A DNA stretch of 64,000 bases, taken from positions 1 to 64,000 of the forward strand of contig NZ_SNVW01000011.1 of the NCBI RefSeq assembly GCF_004361695.1. The letters are read 5' to 3'. The notes under the pieces were generated by a model. That model was not told the origin of the DNA, searched no databases, and worked only from the letters and a program-made list of their open reading frames with translations. This document shows, one piece after another, positions 55,291-64,000 of this stretch (positions are counted from its first letter, which is position 1; each line of letters opens with the position of its first letter). The position numbers and the translations under genes were made by a program. Origin of the DNA: Curtobacterium flaccumfaciens. Its GTDB lineage: Bacteria; Actinomycetota; Actinomycetes; Actinomycetales; Microbacteriaceae.

Positions 55291-56754
55291 TCAGACGGCT
55301 GCCGCTTCCAGCGTTGCGTCCGCACGCTCGGGCGACCCCTCGGCGAGACCGCGCGCGATCCGGCCGCGTGACGCGACCCACAGGACGAGTGCCGCCGCGA
55401 AGACGAGCACCTCGGTGACCGTCAGCGCCCAGATGATCCCGGCGAGCCCGAACCACAGGTTGCCGACGATGACGATCGGGATGAAGAGCACGCCCTGCGC
55501 CATCGAGAGCATCATCGCGGGCAGCACCATCCCGGTCGCCTGGAACAGCGAGGTGAGCAGTCCGGTGAAGCCGTTGACGATGGCCGCGACGAGCTGCGCG
55601 GTGAGGATCGTCAGGCCGATGGCGAGCACCGAGTGGTCACCGGAGAAGATCGTGAAGACCTGCTCGCGGAAGACGAACACCGTGCCCGAGAACACCAGGA
55701 CGATCGTGCCGACGGTGAACGCCGCTCCGCGGAGGGCTGCCCGGAGTCGTGCGGCGTCGCCCTTGCCGAACGCGTAGGCGAGGAGCGGCAGGACGCCGAT
55801 CGTGACGCCCATCACGAGGAACTCCGGCACCTGGGCGATGCGGACGGCGACGCCCATCGCGGCGAGCGGGTCGTCCCCGTAGGCGGCGGCGAGGTTGTTG
55901 AGGACGAGCGTCGTGACGATGAGGAACGCGGACTGCAGGAGCTCGCTCGACCCGATGCCGAAGACGCCGGCCAGGATGTCGCGGCGCAGCGTGAACCACT
56001 TCGGCGCGAAGCTCACGTTCTCGCTGTGCCGCTGCAGCCACACGATCCAGTACCCGATCGCGACGAGGTTCCCGAGGCCGATGGCGAGGGCGGCACCGGC
56101 GACGCCCCAGTGCAGGACGAGGATGAACAGTACGTCGAACACCAGGTTGCCGATCGTCGACAGGATGAGCCCGACCATCGCCTGCCGCGCGGCGCCCTCG
56201 GAGCGGACGATCTGCTCGAGCGCGAACGACGCGGCGAGCACCGGCACGAACGCGAGCATCACGGCCACGTAGGCGCTCGTCGCCGGCACCGCGGCGGCGT
56301 CCGCTCCGAGCACGGCGACGAGGGGCTGCAGGAAGACCAGGCCGACGACGGCGAGGACGGCCCCGGTGACCACCGCTCCCCAGAGGGCGAACGAGGCGAC
56401 GCGCTTGATGTCCTGCGCCTTGGCCGGGTCGTGCTCCGAGGCGCCGAGCATGCGGGACATGAGCGCGCTGCCGCCCACGCCGAACACGCCGCCGACCGCC
56501 ATGATGAGGCCGAGGAGCGGGGTGCCGAAGGTGATCGCGGCGAGCAGGGAGGTGTCGTGCTGGGCGCCGATGAACCCCGCGTTGATGACGTTGTAGACGG
56601 CGCTGACGACCATCGCGGCGGCCATCGGCACGCAGAGGTGCACGAGCGCGCGTCCGATGGGGGCGGCGGAGAGGTACCAGCGGTTCTTCGCCGCTGCGGA
56701 GCCGGGCGTGGTGCCGGGCGTGGGCTCGGTGGTGGACGGTGTCGTGGTGCTCAT
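55291..56754 (-). CDS. MATE family efflux transporter
   Basis: 487 aa from ATG 56754 with AGGAGG 5 nt upstream. Twelve membrane helices in two MATE repeats (about 40-245 and 275-470). The segment GALVH-like 'IGRALVHLCVPMAAAMVVSA' opens the first. These proteins export cationic drugs or metabolites by Na+ or H+ antiport. It is downstream of a MarR regulator on the same strand, probably under its control. The N-terminus is Thr/Pro-rich. Confidence 0.93.
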   Translation of the reverse strand: MSTTTPSTTEPTPGTTPGSAAAKNRWYLSAAPIGRALVHLCVPMAAAMVVSAVYNVINAGFIGAQHDTSLLAAITFGTPLLGLIMAVGGVFGVGGSALMSRMLGASEHDPAKAQDIKRVASFALWGAVVTGAVLAVVGLVFLQPLVAVLGADAAAVPATSAYVAVMLAFVPVLAASFALEQIVRSEGAARQAMVGLILSTIGNLVFDVLFILVLHWGVAGAALAIGLGNLVAIGYWIVWLQRHSENVSFAPKWFTLRRDILAGVFGIGSSELLQSAFLIVTTLVLNNLAAAYGDDPLAAMGVAVRIAQVPEFLVMGVTIGVLPLLAYAFGKGDAARLRAALRGAAFTVGTIVLVFSGTVFVFREQVFTIFSGDHSVLAIGLTILTAQLVAAIVNGFTGLLTSLFQATGMVLPAMMLSMAQGVLFIPIVIVGNLWFGLAGIIWALTVTEVLVFAAALVLWVASRGRIARGLAEGSPERADATLEAAAV

Positions 56755-56945
56755 GGCTGCCTCCTTCAGGGCAGGGCTCCGCCGGCCCTTCCGGGCAGGA
56801 CGGAGCGCACGGCCGCGGGTGCGGTCGCGTGGGTGGGCCTCCGGCGGTGGCCTGGAGGCGTGGGGTGCGCTGGGTGCGCGGGTGCGGCGCGCGGGGCGCG
56901 CTGGTCGTGTCGCCGCGGGCGGTGCGCGGGTGCGGCGCGGGGGCG

Positions 56946-57425
56946 CTAGCGGGTGGGCTCCGGCAGGTCGGCCGTCACCTTCTGCAGGAGCGCCTGCAGC
57001 GTGGTCCGTTCGTCCTCGCTCAACGGGGCGAGCAGGACGTCGTCGAGGGCGATCATCGCGTCCTCGAACCCGGCGATGAGGGCGATCCCCTCGTCGGTGG
57101 CGTACACGCGCTTCGTCCGGGCGTTCTCGGCGTCGGCGCGTCGTTCGACGAGGCCGCGGCGCTCGAGTCCCTGCAGGAGGCTCGAGACGCTGGCCGCACT
57201 CGTCCGGGTGATGTCGGCGATGTCCCGCTGGATCGCCCCGGGCGTGCGCTGCAGGTACCCGAGCACGAAGGACTGCTCCTGGGTGAGGTCGCGTTCCCGC
57301 ACCCACTCCTCGGCGGCCTTGCGCTGCGCCCACCCGATCCAGCGCATCTGCTGGAGGGGGGAGTCCATGCGGGGTGCCTGCTGCGGCTGGGGCTGCTGCG
57401 ACGTCCGGGGGTCCTGCTTCGTCAT
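56946..57425 (-). CDS. MarR family regulator
   Basis: 159 aa from ATG 57425. After a Gln/Pro-rich N-terminus (1-~25) the MarR winged helix extends from ~30: QSFVLGYLQRTPGAIQRDIA, recognition-helix region RTSAASVSSLLQGLERRGLV, wing with ERRADAENARTKRVYATDEG. It probably represses itself and the MATE gene until a ligand binds. Perfect promoter upstream (next entry). 191 bp separate it from the MATE start. Confidence 0.92.
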   Translation of the reverse strand: MTKQDPRTSQQPQPQQAPRMDSPLQQMRWIGWAQRKAAEEWVRERDLTQEQSFVLGYLQRTPGAIQRDIADITRTSAASVSSLLQGLERRGLVERRADAENARTKRVYATDEGIALIAGFEDAMIALDDVLLAPLSEDERTTLQALLQKVTADLPEPTR

Positions 57426-57432
57426 GCTCAGA

Positions 57433-57470
57433 ACACTAACCGTTCGATATCTAACTGTCAACGATCGAAC
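57433..57470 (-). promoter_or_regulatory. marR promoter and operator
   Basis: Minus strand: TTGACA (57456-57461), 17-bp spacer, TAGTGT (57433-57438), then 7 nt to the ATG, so a leaderless transcript. GTTCGAT and ATCGAAC (57442-57470) form an inverted repeat across the -35 region, a likely MarR operator. Confidence 0.7.
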
Positions 57471-57849
57471 TGTCGTGCGCGTCCAACGCGCGTACCTCCC
57501 GAACGGGGGTATCGCCAGCACCCCCGAGGCCCCTTGTAGATTGCACAGGAACGCGGTCTCACCAACCGCTCATCCTCAGCTCGACGACGTCGCCGGGCTC
57601 ACCCGAGGGGATCAGGAATGGCACGAGGACGAACCACGCGCGCACGTTCGATGCGCCCGTTCGTGGAGACCACGGCCCGCCGACCCCTCCTCGCCGGAGG
57701 TGGTCACGCCGGATAGCCGCGCCCGCGCGCAGCACGACGCGCACACGTGACTCCGGGGTCGCCTCACCAGTGACCTCGTCGGATCCCACGGCCAACCACC
57801 GGGGGATGGATCAGCGGCGGAGCACCCCTCCGCCGGAGGAAGAGGCACC
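57471..57849 (+). promoter_or_regulatory. Long upstream region of the surface protein gene
   Basis: No gene is seen. TGTAGATT near 57535 could hold a -10 box, leaving a leader of ~300 nt. GGAGGAAGAGG at 57835-57845 is a strong ribosome site for ATG 57850. No known riboswitch is recognised. Confidence 0.4.
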
Positions 57850-59931
57850 ATGCCACGCACAGCAACACGCATCGCGCTCCGCGCGGGCGCCACGGCCACC
57901 GTCGCGGCGGTCATCATCGGGGGAGCAGCCCTCCCCGCACACGCCGCCGCCTCCGACGCGACCCAGGCCGAGGGCCGGCTCATCGCGGGGAGCGGCACGA
58001 TCGACCTCGACGACGTCGCGGCGCTCGCCGGGTCGTTCGGGGCCACCGCACCGGGCGGACCGGCCGACGGCGGGTCCGACCCGCTCGACCTCACGGTGCT
58101 CAACAGCATCGGGATCAACGTCCCCGGCGGGATCCAGCTGCTCGGGCAGAACGGCCTCGTGAACGTCGGGGTCGCCGGGCAGGTCGCCGCCACCGACACC
58201 ACCTCGGCGGTCGCCGCCTCGGGTGCGGTCGGCGCGGACGGCGCGATCCAGGTCGGCCCGGGGACCCCCGGTACCGGCGCCACCGTGAACCTCACGCCGC
58301 TCCTGGGCGACCTCGACGTCGACGGGGTCGTCAGCGAACTCTCCGTCGGGCTCGGCGCGCTGTCGGCCCGGGCCGAGGCGGACCGCACCTTCGACGGCGC
58401 GGACGTCACCACCGACTACCAGGTCGCCGGAGCGCAGGTCCGCCTGGTCAGCCCGGCGGTGCAGCAGCTCGTGACGAGCTTGGACACGACGCTCGGCACG
58501 ACGGACACGACCGTCAACACGGCACTCGGGGAGGACGGCCTGACGACCGACCTGACCGCCTCGCTGCTGGGCCCGGTGACCGACGCCGTCAACACCCTCG
58601 GGCTCGGCGTGCTCACCCTCGACGACACCACGGCGCAGCTCACCGCGGACGTCGACCTGCAGGGAGCGCTCGCCACCGTCACGCAGCAGCCGCTGACGGA
58701 CGGTCCGGTCACGCTCGACCTGTCCACCGGTGTCGTCTCGATCGACCTCGGGCAGCTCTACACGCTGAACGACCTGCCGGCGAACACCACGCTCCTCGCG
58801 AGCGACACCGTGAACGCGCAGATCACCGGCGCGATCTCGGACATCCTCACCGAGCAGCTGCCGGCGCTCCTCACGAGCACCATCACGAACGCGCTCGACG
58901 CGGCCGCGGTGCAGCTCGTCGTGGACACGGGCGTCGACCTGGCCGGGCTCGACGTCGCGGGTCTCACCCTCACCGTCGACACCACCGTCGGTGACCTGCT
59001 CGGCACCGGGGACGGTGCCACCCTCACGGTGGCCGGCGACGGGATCCTCGGCCCGGTGCTCGGGACGCTCGACCCGCTGCTCCAGCCGCTGCTCGGCTCC
59101 ACCGTCGTGCCGGCGCTCACCGGGATCGTCGGCGACGTGCTCGGCGGTGACTTCGTCGCGGACACCGTGGCGACGCTCCTCACCGCGGTGACCGGTACGG
59201 TCACGGCGCTCGACCCGCTGCTCGACATCGTGAACGAGCTCGTGTCGATCACGATCAACTCGCAGACCGCACCGGCCTTCACCGAGCCGACCGCCGACGA
59301 CACCGGAGCCACCACGGTCCGGGCGGTCCGTCTGCAGCTCCTGCCCGCGGCGGATCTCGCGACGGTCGACCTCGCCACCGCGACCGTCCAGGCGGACCCG
59401 TTCGCCGGGATCGCGATCACGTCGCCTGAAGACGGCACGGACTACGCGGTCGAGGGCGACGACGACACCACCGACGTGCCGGTCACCGGCACGGCGGAGC
59501 CCGGCGCGGACGTCGACGTCACGCTCGACGGTGACGCGGACGGCGTCCAGTCGACCGTCGCCGACGAGGACGGCACCTGGACGGTGACGTTCCCCGACGT
59601 CGCGGTCGGCGACCACGAGGCCGAGGCCGTCGAGACCATCGGCACCCTGGTCAGCGACCCGGACTCGGTCACCTTCGCGGTCGCCGCGGCGCCGGTCGAC
59701 CCGACGGACCCGACGGACCCCGGAACCCCGGGGACCCCGGGTGACGGCGGTGCCGGCGGCGTCGGCGGAGCCGGTGGTGCCGGAGCCGGTGGTGCCGGGA
59801 GCGGCGCGGGTGCCGGCACGGGATCCCTCGCCTTCACCGGTGCCGAGGTCCTGCCGCTGATGCTCCTCGCCGGACTGCTCCTCGCAGCCGGCGGCGGCAC
59901 CCTGGTCGCGCGTCGCATGCGCCGCGTCTGA
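57850..59931 (+). CDS. Choice-of-anchor G surface protein with LAFTG sorting signal
   Basis: 693 aa. A signal peptide (1-~32, cut after AHA) leads into a long beta-rich 'choice-of-anchor G' region (~35-510) with many Thr/Val/Asp/Leu repeats such as LTADVDLQGALATVT. An Ig-like domain follows (~520-615, ITSPEDGTDYAVEGDDDTTD ... VTGTAEPGADVDVTLDG). Next comes a Pro/Asp/Thr linker and a Gly/Ala-rich spacer, then LAFTG at 660-664, a membrane helix and a basic RRMRR tail. LAxTG is the class E sortase motif of high-GC Gram-positives, so the protein is likely anchored to the wall. It may be an adhesin; no sortase gene is present in the window. Confidence 0.9.
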   Translation: MPRTATRIALRAGATATVAAVIIGGAALPAHAAASDATQAEGRLIAGSGTIDLDDVAALAGSFGATAPGGPADGGSDPLDLTVLNSIGINVPGGIQLLGQNGLVNVGVAGQVAATDTTSAVAASGAVGADGAIQVGPGTPGTGATVNLTPLLGDLDVDGVVSELSVGLGALSARAEADRTFDGADVTTDYQVAGAQVRLVSPAVQQLVTSLDTTLGTTDTTVNTALGEDGLTTDLTASLLGPVTDAVNTLGLGVLTLDDTTAQLTADVDLQGALATVTQQPLTDGPVTLDLSTGVVSIDLGQLYTLNDLPANTTLLASDTVNAQITGAISDILTEQLPALLTSTITNALDAAAVQLVVDTGVDLAGLDVAGLTLTVDTTVGDLLGTGDGATLTVAGDGILGPVLGTLDPLLQPLLGSTVVPALTGIVGDVLGGDFVADTVATLLTAVTGTVTALDPLLDIVNELVSITINSQTAPAFTEPTADDTGATTVRAVRLQLLPAADLATVDLATATVQADPFAGIAITSPEDGTDYAVEGDDDTTDVPVTGTAEPGADVDVTLDGDADGVQSTVADEDGTWTVTFPDVAVGDHEAEAVETIGTLVSDPDSVTFAVAAAPVDPTDPTDPGTPGTPGDGGAGGVGGAGGAGAGGAGSGAGAGTGSLAFTGAEVLPLMLLAGLLLAAGGGTLVARRMRRV

Positions 59932-60122
59932 CCAGACGGACGGCCCCGACGGGCGTCGGTGGGGACCGGCGCCCGTCTCCCCGGGTCGCGGCGCGTTCGG
60001 GTCGCCGCGGCCCCGGCCGGTGCGGTGGTGGTTCGGGCCACCGCCGCACCGGCATCCGCCTTTCCCCCGTTCCCTGCCCGTTCGCCCGTTCGCCCGTTCG
60101 CTCTCGAGCCGTGAGGACCACC

Positions 60123-60290
60123 GTGCACGACCACGACACGCACCCCCTCGACCGCCACGTCGGACCGCCGCACGTCGAGCGGTTCCGGCTGACCCGCTCC
60201 GCCGAGACCATCGGCGTCGTCTGCACGTGTGCGATCGGTGCCGACCACGACAACACGGTCCGGCCGATCGGCACCGAACCCGTCCACTGA
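60123..60290 (+). CDS. Small hypothetical protein
   Basis: 55 aa from GTG 60123 with TGAGGA upstream. His/Asp-rich N-terminus, then FRLTRSAETIGVVCTCAIGA with a CxC pair and a final RPIGTEPVH. The composition suggests metal binding. It lies in the 395-bp gap before nadE. Recognition is weak; coding bias and ribosome site are the support. Confidence 0.5.
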   Translation: MHDHDTHPLDRHVGPPHVERFRLTRSAETIGVVCTCAIGADHDNTVRPIGTEPVH

Positions 60291-60326
60291 ACCCGTGCGC
60301 GCCGGCGGTCGCAGCGGGATACTGAG

Positions 60327-61157
60327 GTGGTGCGTGAACTCCAAGCCGCCATCGCAGCGGACCTCAACGTCCAGCCGACCATCGACCCCGAGCAGGAGGT
60401 CGCCCGTCGGGTCGGGTTCCTCCGCGACTACCTGCTGACCACCGGCGCCGCGGGCTACCTGCTCGCGATCAGCGGCGGCCAGGACTCCACGCTCGCCGGC
60501 CGGTTGACCCAGCTCGCGGTGGAGTCCCTCCGCGCCGAGGGCCACGCCGCCGAGTTCACCACCGTCCGCATGCCGTACCGGGTGCAGGCGGACGAGGACG
60601 ACGCGCAGCTCGCCCTGCAGTTCATCGCCGCTGACCCCGGCATCACGATCAACATCGAGCACGGCGTCGACGGGGTCGTGCAGGACACGGCCGCGTCGGG
60701 CGTCCCGCTGAGCGACTTCGTGAAGGGCAACGTCAAGGCGCGGATGCGCATGGTCGCCCAGTACGCCGTGGCGGGGCAGCGCGGGCTGCTCGTCGTCGGC
60801 ACGGACCACGCGGCCGAGGCCGTCACCGGCTTCTTCACCAAGTACGGCGACGGCGGGGTCGACCTCACGCCGCTCACCGGTCTGACGAAGAGCCAGGGGC
60901 GGCAGCTGCTCGAGCACCTCGGCGCGCCGGCACGTCTGTACGAGAAGGCCCCCACGGCGGACCTGCTCGACGAGACGCCGGGCCAGACCGACGAGGCGAA
61001 CCTCGGGCTCCGCTACGCCGAGATCGACGCGTACCTGCAGGGGCACGACGTGCCCGTCGAGGTCGCCGAGGCGATCGAGACGCGCTACCGCGCGACGGAG
61101 CACAAGCGCCAGGTCCCGGCGACGCCCTTCGACGACTGGTGGCGTGCCGGCGCGTAG
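60327..61157 (+). CDS. nadE: NAD+ synthase, ammonia-dependent
   Basis: 276 aa; GTG at 60327 or 60330, the latter being 6 nt after GATACT. The P-loop-like SGGQDST is at 49-55; [20 protein letters not shown] and [20 protein letters not shown] and the final [14 protein letters not shown] are NadE signatures. It amidates nicotinic-acid adenine dinucleotide to NAD+. The glutaminase domain of the long type is absent, so ammonia is the direct donor, as in E. coli NadE. Confidence 0.95.
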   Translation: MVRELQAAIAADLNVQPTIDPEQEVARRVGFLRDYLLTTGAAGYLLAISGGQDSTLAGRLTQLAVESLRAEGHAAEFTTVRMPYRVQADEDDAQLALQFIAADPGITINIEHGVDGVVQDTAASGVPLSDFVKGNVKARMRMVAQYAVAGQRGLLVVGTDHAAEAVTGFFTKYGDGGVDLTPLTGLTKSQGRQLLEHLGAPARLYEKAPTADLLDETPGQTDEANLGLRYAEIDAYLQGHDVPVEVAEAIETRYRATEHKRQVPATPFDDWWRAGA

Positions 61158-61178
61158 GCGCCCACGCGACACCGTCCT

Positions 61179-61215
61179 GGAGGCGCGGTGCGGGTCCGAC
61201 CCGCACCGCGCCTCC
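61179..61215. terminator. Hairpin of the GGAGGCGCGG family behind nadE
   Basis: GGAGGCGCGGTGCGGGT, 3-nt loop, perfect complement; 22 bp past the nadE stop. Confidence 0.88.
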
Positions 61216-61248
61216 CGTCTACTCGGCTTCCGGAACGTTCCGTTGGCA

Positions 61249-61292
61249 GGAAATCCTGTCAACATCGGCCCGTTCTGACCGGAAGTCCTGTC
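61249..61292. promoter_or_regulatory. Repeated element upstream of the SPFH gene
   Basis: GGAAATCCTGTC (61249-61260) and GGAAGTCCTGTC (61281-61292) are near-identical and 32 bp apart, the first with a partly inverted partner GGCAGGA. TAGGAT at about 61332 could be the -10 box. Possible operator pair. Confidence 0.35.
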
Positions 61293-61398
61293 GCTCTACC
61301 GTCCTCGCTGTCGTCGTCGCACGGACGGCTCGTAGGATGAGAGCCAACGGAACAACAGATGCGGAATCCAGGCTGCGGCCTGGACCGGAGGGGGAGTC

Positions 61399-62853
61399 AT
61401 GGAAGTCCTGTTCGCGCTCGGAGCCGTCCCGCTGATCGTCGGCGGGATCATCGTCCTCGCGGTGATCGCGTTGATCTACGCGAAGGTCGTGTACCGCAAC
61501 GCGGGTGCCGACGAAGCACTCATCATCACGGGCAAGCGCTCACGCAAGGTCAAGAACGCGGACGGCACCGAGACGGTCGAGTCCGGCATCAAGGTCGTGC
61601 TCGGCGCCGGCGTGCTCGTCCGACCGTTCTTCGAGAAGGTCGCGAAGCTCTCGCTGAGCTCCCGGGCGATCGACATCAACGTCAACGCGCAGGACTCCCG
61701 CGGCGTGACGATCGACGTCGAGGCCGTCGCCCTCGTCAAGGTCGGCGAGACCGACGCCTCCATCCGGGCGGCCGCGCAGCGGTTCCTCGGACAGGAGAAG
61801 AAGATCGACGACTTCGCGCGCGAAGTCCTGTCGGGCTCGCTCCGCGCCTCGATCGGCGCGACGGACGTCTCCACGATCATCCGCAACCGTGACCAGCTCA
61901 CCGTCGCCGTGCTCGACGTCGCGAAGGACGCCCTGCACAGCCAGGGGCTCGACGTCGACTCGTTCGAGATCAAGGGCATCTCCGACCGCAACGAGTACAT
62001 CAGCGACCTCGGTCGTGCCGAGCGCGCTCGCGTTCGGCTCGAGGCCGAGAACGCCGAGGCCCAGGCCGACCGCGAAGCGCGTGAGGCGCGTGCGACCGCC
62101 GACCAGGCCATCGCCGAGGCGGAGAACACGCTCGCCATCCGACGTGCGGCGCTGCAGCTCGACGCCGACCGTGCCTCGGCCGAGGCCGCGGCGGCGGGTC
62201 CGCTCGCCCAGGCCCGCGCGGCGCAGGGCGTGGTCGAGCAGGAGCAGCTGACCGCGCAGAAGCGTGCCGAACTCCGTCGCGCCGAGCTCGAGTCCGAGGT
62301 GAGCGCCGTCGCCGAGGCGCAGGCGCGGAAGACCCGTGTCGAGGCCGAAGCCGCCGCTGCGGCCCAGGTCGAGACGGCCCGCGCCCAGGCCGAGGCCCGG
62401 CGGATCTCCGCCGAGGCGATCGCGGCCGAGGCGAAGGCCGAGTCCGAGGCCCGCAAGCTCGCCGCCGACGCATCGCGTGCCGAGGGCGAAGCGGCCGCCG
62501 ACGCGATCCGCGCCAAGGGGCAGGCCGAGGCCGACGCCACGAAGGCGCAGGCCGACGCCCTTGCACAGCACTCCGACGCCGTGCTCCGCGTCAAGGCGAT
62601 CGAGACGCTGCCGAGCATCGCCCGCGAGCTCGCCGCCCCGATGGGCAACATCGACAAGCTCACGGTGGTGTCGTCCGACGGCGCCGGTGCCTTGTCGAAG
62701 AGCGTTGTCAGTCAGTTCAGCGAGGTCGACGCGCTGCTCGGCACCACGGCCGGGTTCACGCTGAGCGACATCGTGAAGAGCACCACGACCGGCCAGGCAG
62801 CGGCCCGCGCCGTCGTGCGCGAACAGGCGCAGGAGCCGCTGGCCGCCGAGTAG
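61399..62853 (+). CDS. SPFH/flotillin-like membrane protein
   Basis: 484 aa. One N-terminal membrane helix (~5-28), an SPFH/Band-7 domain (~32-195, 'NAGADEALIITGKRSRKVKN' ... 'SRGVTIDVEAVALVKVGETD'), then a long flotillin-type coiled coil with Glu-Ala repeats (~200-385, ARATADQAIAEAENTLAIRR). A Gly/Thr-rich tail closes it. Flotillins make membrane microdomains and assemble other membrane proteins. The usual NfeD partner is not adjacent. GGAGGGGGA precedes ATG 61399. Confidence 0.92.
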   Translation: MEVLFALGAVPLIVGGIIVLAVIALIYAKVVYRNAGADEALIITGKRSRKVKNADGTETVESGIKVVLGAGVLVRPFFEKVAKLSLSSRAIDINVNAQDSRGVTIDVEAVALVKVGETDASIRAAAQRFLGQEKKIDDFAREVLSGSLRASIGATDVSTIIRNRDQLTVAVLDVAKDALHSQGLDVDSFEIKGISDRNEYISDLGRAERARVRLEAENAEAQADREAREARATADQAIAEAENTLAIRRAALQLDADRASAEAAAAGPLAQARAAQGVVEQEQLTAQKRAELRRAELESEVSAVAEAQARKTRVEAEAAAAAQVETARAQAEARRISAEAIAAEAKAESEARKLAADASRAEGEAAADAIRAKGQAEADATKAQADALAQHSDAVLRVKAIETLPSIARELAAPMGNIDKLTVVSSDGAGALSKSVVSQFSEVDALLGTTAGFTLSDIVKSTTTGQAAARAVVREQAQEPLAAE

Positions 62854-62883
62854 GGGTCGGTGCTCGGTGCGGGCGCGACGGGC

Positions 62884-63381
62884 TCAGGCCTCGTCGCGCC
62901 CGTCGTCGTCGCGGCGCTCGCGCTGCTGGCCACCGGCGTCCTCGCGCTGCCCGCCGTGGTCCTCGCGCTCGGCGCGGTCGTGCTGGTGGTCGGCATCGTG
63001 CGGGTGGCGGCCGTCGTGCTGGTGGCGGACGTCGTGCTCGGCGTCGTCACGCTGCTGCGACAGCCGCTGCTGCCAGACGACGCTGCGGGCGGCACCCTCG
63101 AGGATGTCGTCGACGCTGCGGCCGGACTGGGCGGCGAGTGCTCCACTGAGGCCCGCGGTGAGCGTCCCACCCGCGGCGGCCAGGCGTTCGACGACCTCTT
63201 CCTGCCGCTCGGTCAACGGTTCGTCGATCATCTCGTCGATGGTGTCGCGGATGTTCTGCTCGCTCGCGTCCAGGGCCGCCTCGTCGCCCGAGTGCAGTGC
63301 TGCTGCCTCGCCGACGACGACCAGTCCGAGTCGTGCGGCGTCGTCCTCCGGACGTGGGGTGCTGCCGTGCTCGTCAGTCAT
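62884..63381 (-). CDS. Hypothetical protein with His/Asp-rich tail
   Basis: 165 aa. The N-terminal ~110 residues are helical (VVVGEAAALHSGDEAALDAS, then TERQEEVVERLAAAGGTLTA); the C-terminal ~50 residues are a low-complexity His/Asp/Arg/Gln tail (HDVRHQHDGRHPHDADHQHD). The tail resembles metal-storing or nickel-binding tails, but its Asp-His periodicity also fits an expanding repeat. ATG 63381. It converges on the SPFH gene 30 bp away. Confidence 0.65.
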   Translation of the reverse strand: MTDEHGSTPRPEDDAARLGLVVVGEAAALHSGDEAALDASEQNIRDTIDEMIDEPLTERQEEVVERLAAAGGTLTAGLSGALAAQSGRSVDDILEGAARSVVWQQRLSQQRDDAEHDVRHQHDGRHPHDADHQHDRAEREDHGGQREDAGGQQRERRDDDGRDEA

Positions 63382-63452
63382 GCGGAGGACCGTACGCTCC
63401 CGGGGGTCGCGCTTCCTGGATCGACGGGGTACCGCGGCCGACGGTGACCCGT

Positions 63453-64000
63453 TCAGGCCGGAGCGTGCCGGCCGCGGTGACCGATCCGCAAGAGGATCGC
63501 GGACGCCGGTACCTCGTCGTCGGACGAGCGCCCGACGACCACGATCCCGCCCCGGTCGGCCGCGGCCTCGAGCGCGTGGAGAACGACGAGCCCCGATGCC
63601 GGGTCGAGCTCGCTCGTCGGGTCGTCGAGCACCGTGACACCGGCATCGACCGCGAGCGCCCGAGCGAGTGCGACGCGCTGCTGCTGCCCGCCGGAGAGCT
63701 GCTCGGCGAGGTTGGTGCGGACCGCCGGCGGTACCCCGACGGCGTCGAGGGCCTCCGCGATGCGGTCGTCCCGGTCAGGACGTCCCCGCTCCGCGCGACG
63801 GCGGGACGGCGCGTGCGCGAGCAGGCCGAGTGCGACGTTCTCGGTCGCGGTCAGAGCTCCGAGCAGATCGTGGTCCCGCGTCAGGAGCGCGAGCGGTGGC
63901 CGTCCGGCGGCGAGGTCCTCGATCCGGACCGAGCCCGTGCTCCTGGCGCGTGCCGACCGGTCGAGCGGGGGCGCGTCCGGGTCGAGCGCGGCGACGACGG
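63453..64000 (-). CDS. ABC transporter ATP-binding protein, N-terminus beyond the window
   Basis: Partial, 182 codons. From the edge: a Q-loop-like ALLTRDHDLLGALTATENVA, the signature LSGGQQQRVALARAL, Walker B VTVLDDPTSELDP, and a switch His absent at the expected place (the segment is GLVVLHALEAAADRGGIVVV, with 'VVGRSSDD' in place of the usual TH). Walker A must lie past 64000. The LolD/FtsE-type pattern suggests an exporter or lipoprotein/peptide system. The loss of the switch His is unusual and could mean weakened catalysis. Ends GRHAPA. Confidence 0.85.
   Translation of the reverse strand, partial: VVAALDPDAPPLDRSARARSTGSVRIEDLAAGRPPLALLTRDHDLLGALTATENVALGLLAHAPSRRRAERGRPDRDDRIAEALDAVGVPPAVRTNLAEQLSGGQQQRVALARALAVDAGVTVLDDPTSELDPASGLVVLHALEAAADRGGIVVVGRSSDDEVPASAILLRIGHRGRHAPA

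Noticed and set aside
59932-60122. Regulatory RNA upstream of the 55-aa gene
   Set aside because: GC-rich with CGTTCGCC repeats but no consistent structure could be seen.

Overview
High-GC, densely packed chromosome of an actinobacterium, most likely a Microbacteriaceae member close to Curtobacterium. Supporting signs are CarD next to a fused IspD-IspF gene, cysS and an RlmB-type methylase; actinobacterial families DUF4032, DUF3027, DUF3263, DUF2332 and DUF2510; an XPB helicase pair; a choice-of-anchor G surface protein with an LAFTG sorting signal; and a tape measure protein that starts like those of Microbacterium/Arthrobacter phages. The first ~135 bases are almost pure C/G runs and look like an assembly-edge artefact. 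|| Layout. 0.1-14.6 kb: lipoprotein, carD-ispDF-cysS-rlmB, DUF4032 kinase-like protein, sugar ABC ATPase, membrane DsbA-like protein, zinc metallopeptidase, DUF2090 protein, NAD(P)HX epimerase, alpha/beta hydrolase, aldo/keto reductase, DUF3800 protein. 14.67-29.57 kb: an integrated mobile element bounded by a 40-bp direct repeat of the 3' half of tRNA-Thr(TGT). It has a tyrosine integrase, excisionase-like proteins, a CI-like repressor with GTGTCAA operators, a leftward early operon with ATGA overlaps, a five-copy iteron array, a few phage-type genes including a 907-aa tape measure protein, and a cargo end with a STAS-GHKL ATPase plus a STAS-like partner. No terminase large subunit, portal or capsid gene is recognisable, so it is a decayed small prophage or a phage-satellite-like island. 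29.6-64 kb: msrB, GNAT, DUF2332, DUF3263-LytR_C, cold shock protein, groEL with two CIRCE operators, DUF559 nuclease, two-component system, XPB helicase and partner, second cold-shock protein with DUF3027, serC, DtxR-type regulator, NlpC/P60 hydrolase, HNH nuclease, CPBP and PrsW membrane proteases, epoxide hydrolase, tRNA-Arg(CCT), argG, AI-2E-type permease, MATE pump with MarR regulator, sortase-anchored surface protein, nadE, an SPFH protein and an ABC ATPase cut by the window edge. || Recurring themes: (1) many genes have a TANNNT box 6-7 nt before the start codon and no Shine-Dalgarno, so they are probably leaderless; (2) a family of near-identical GC-rich hairpins with the arm GGAGGCGCGGTGCC closes several transcription units; (3) gene-rich stretches are separated by short tandem repeats. 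The strongest candidates for undescribed biology are the element's STAS/GHKL pair, its iteron array, and its tape-measure-only phage content.
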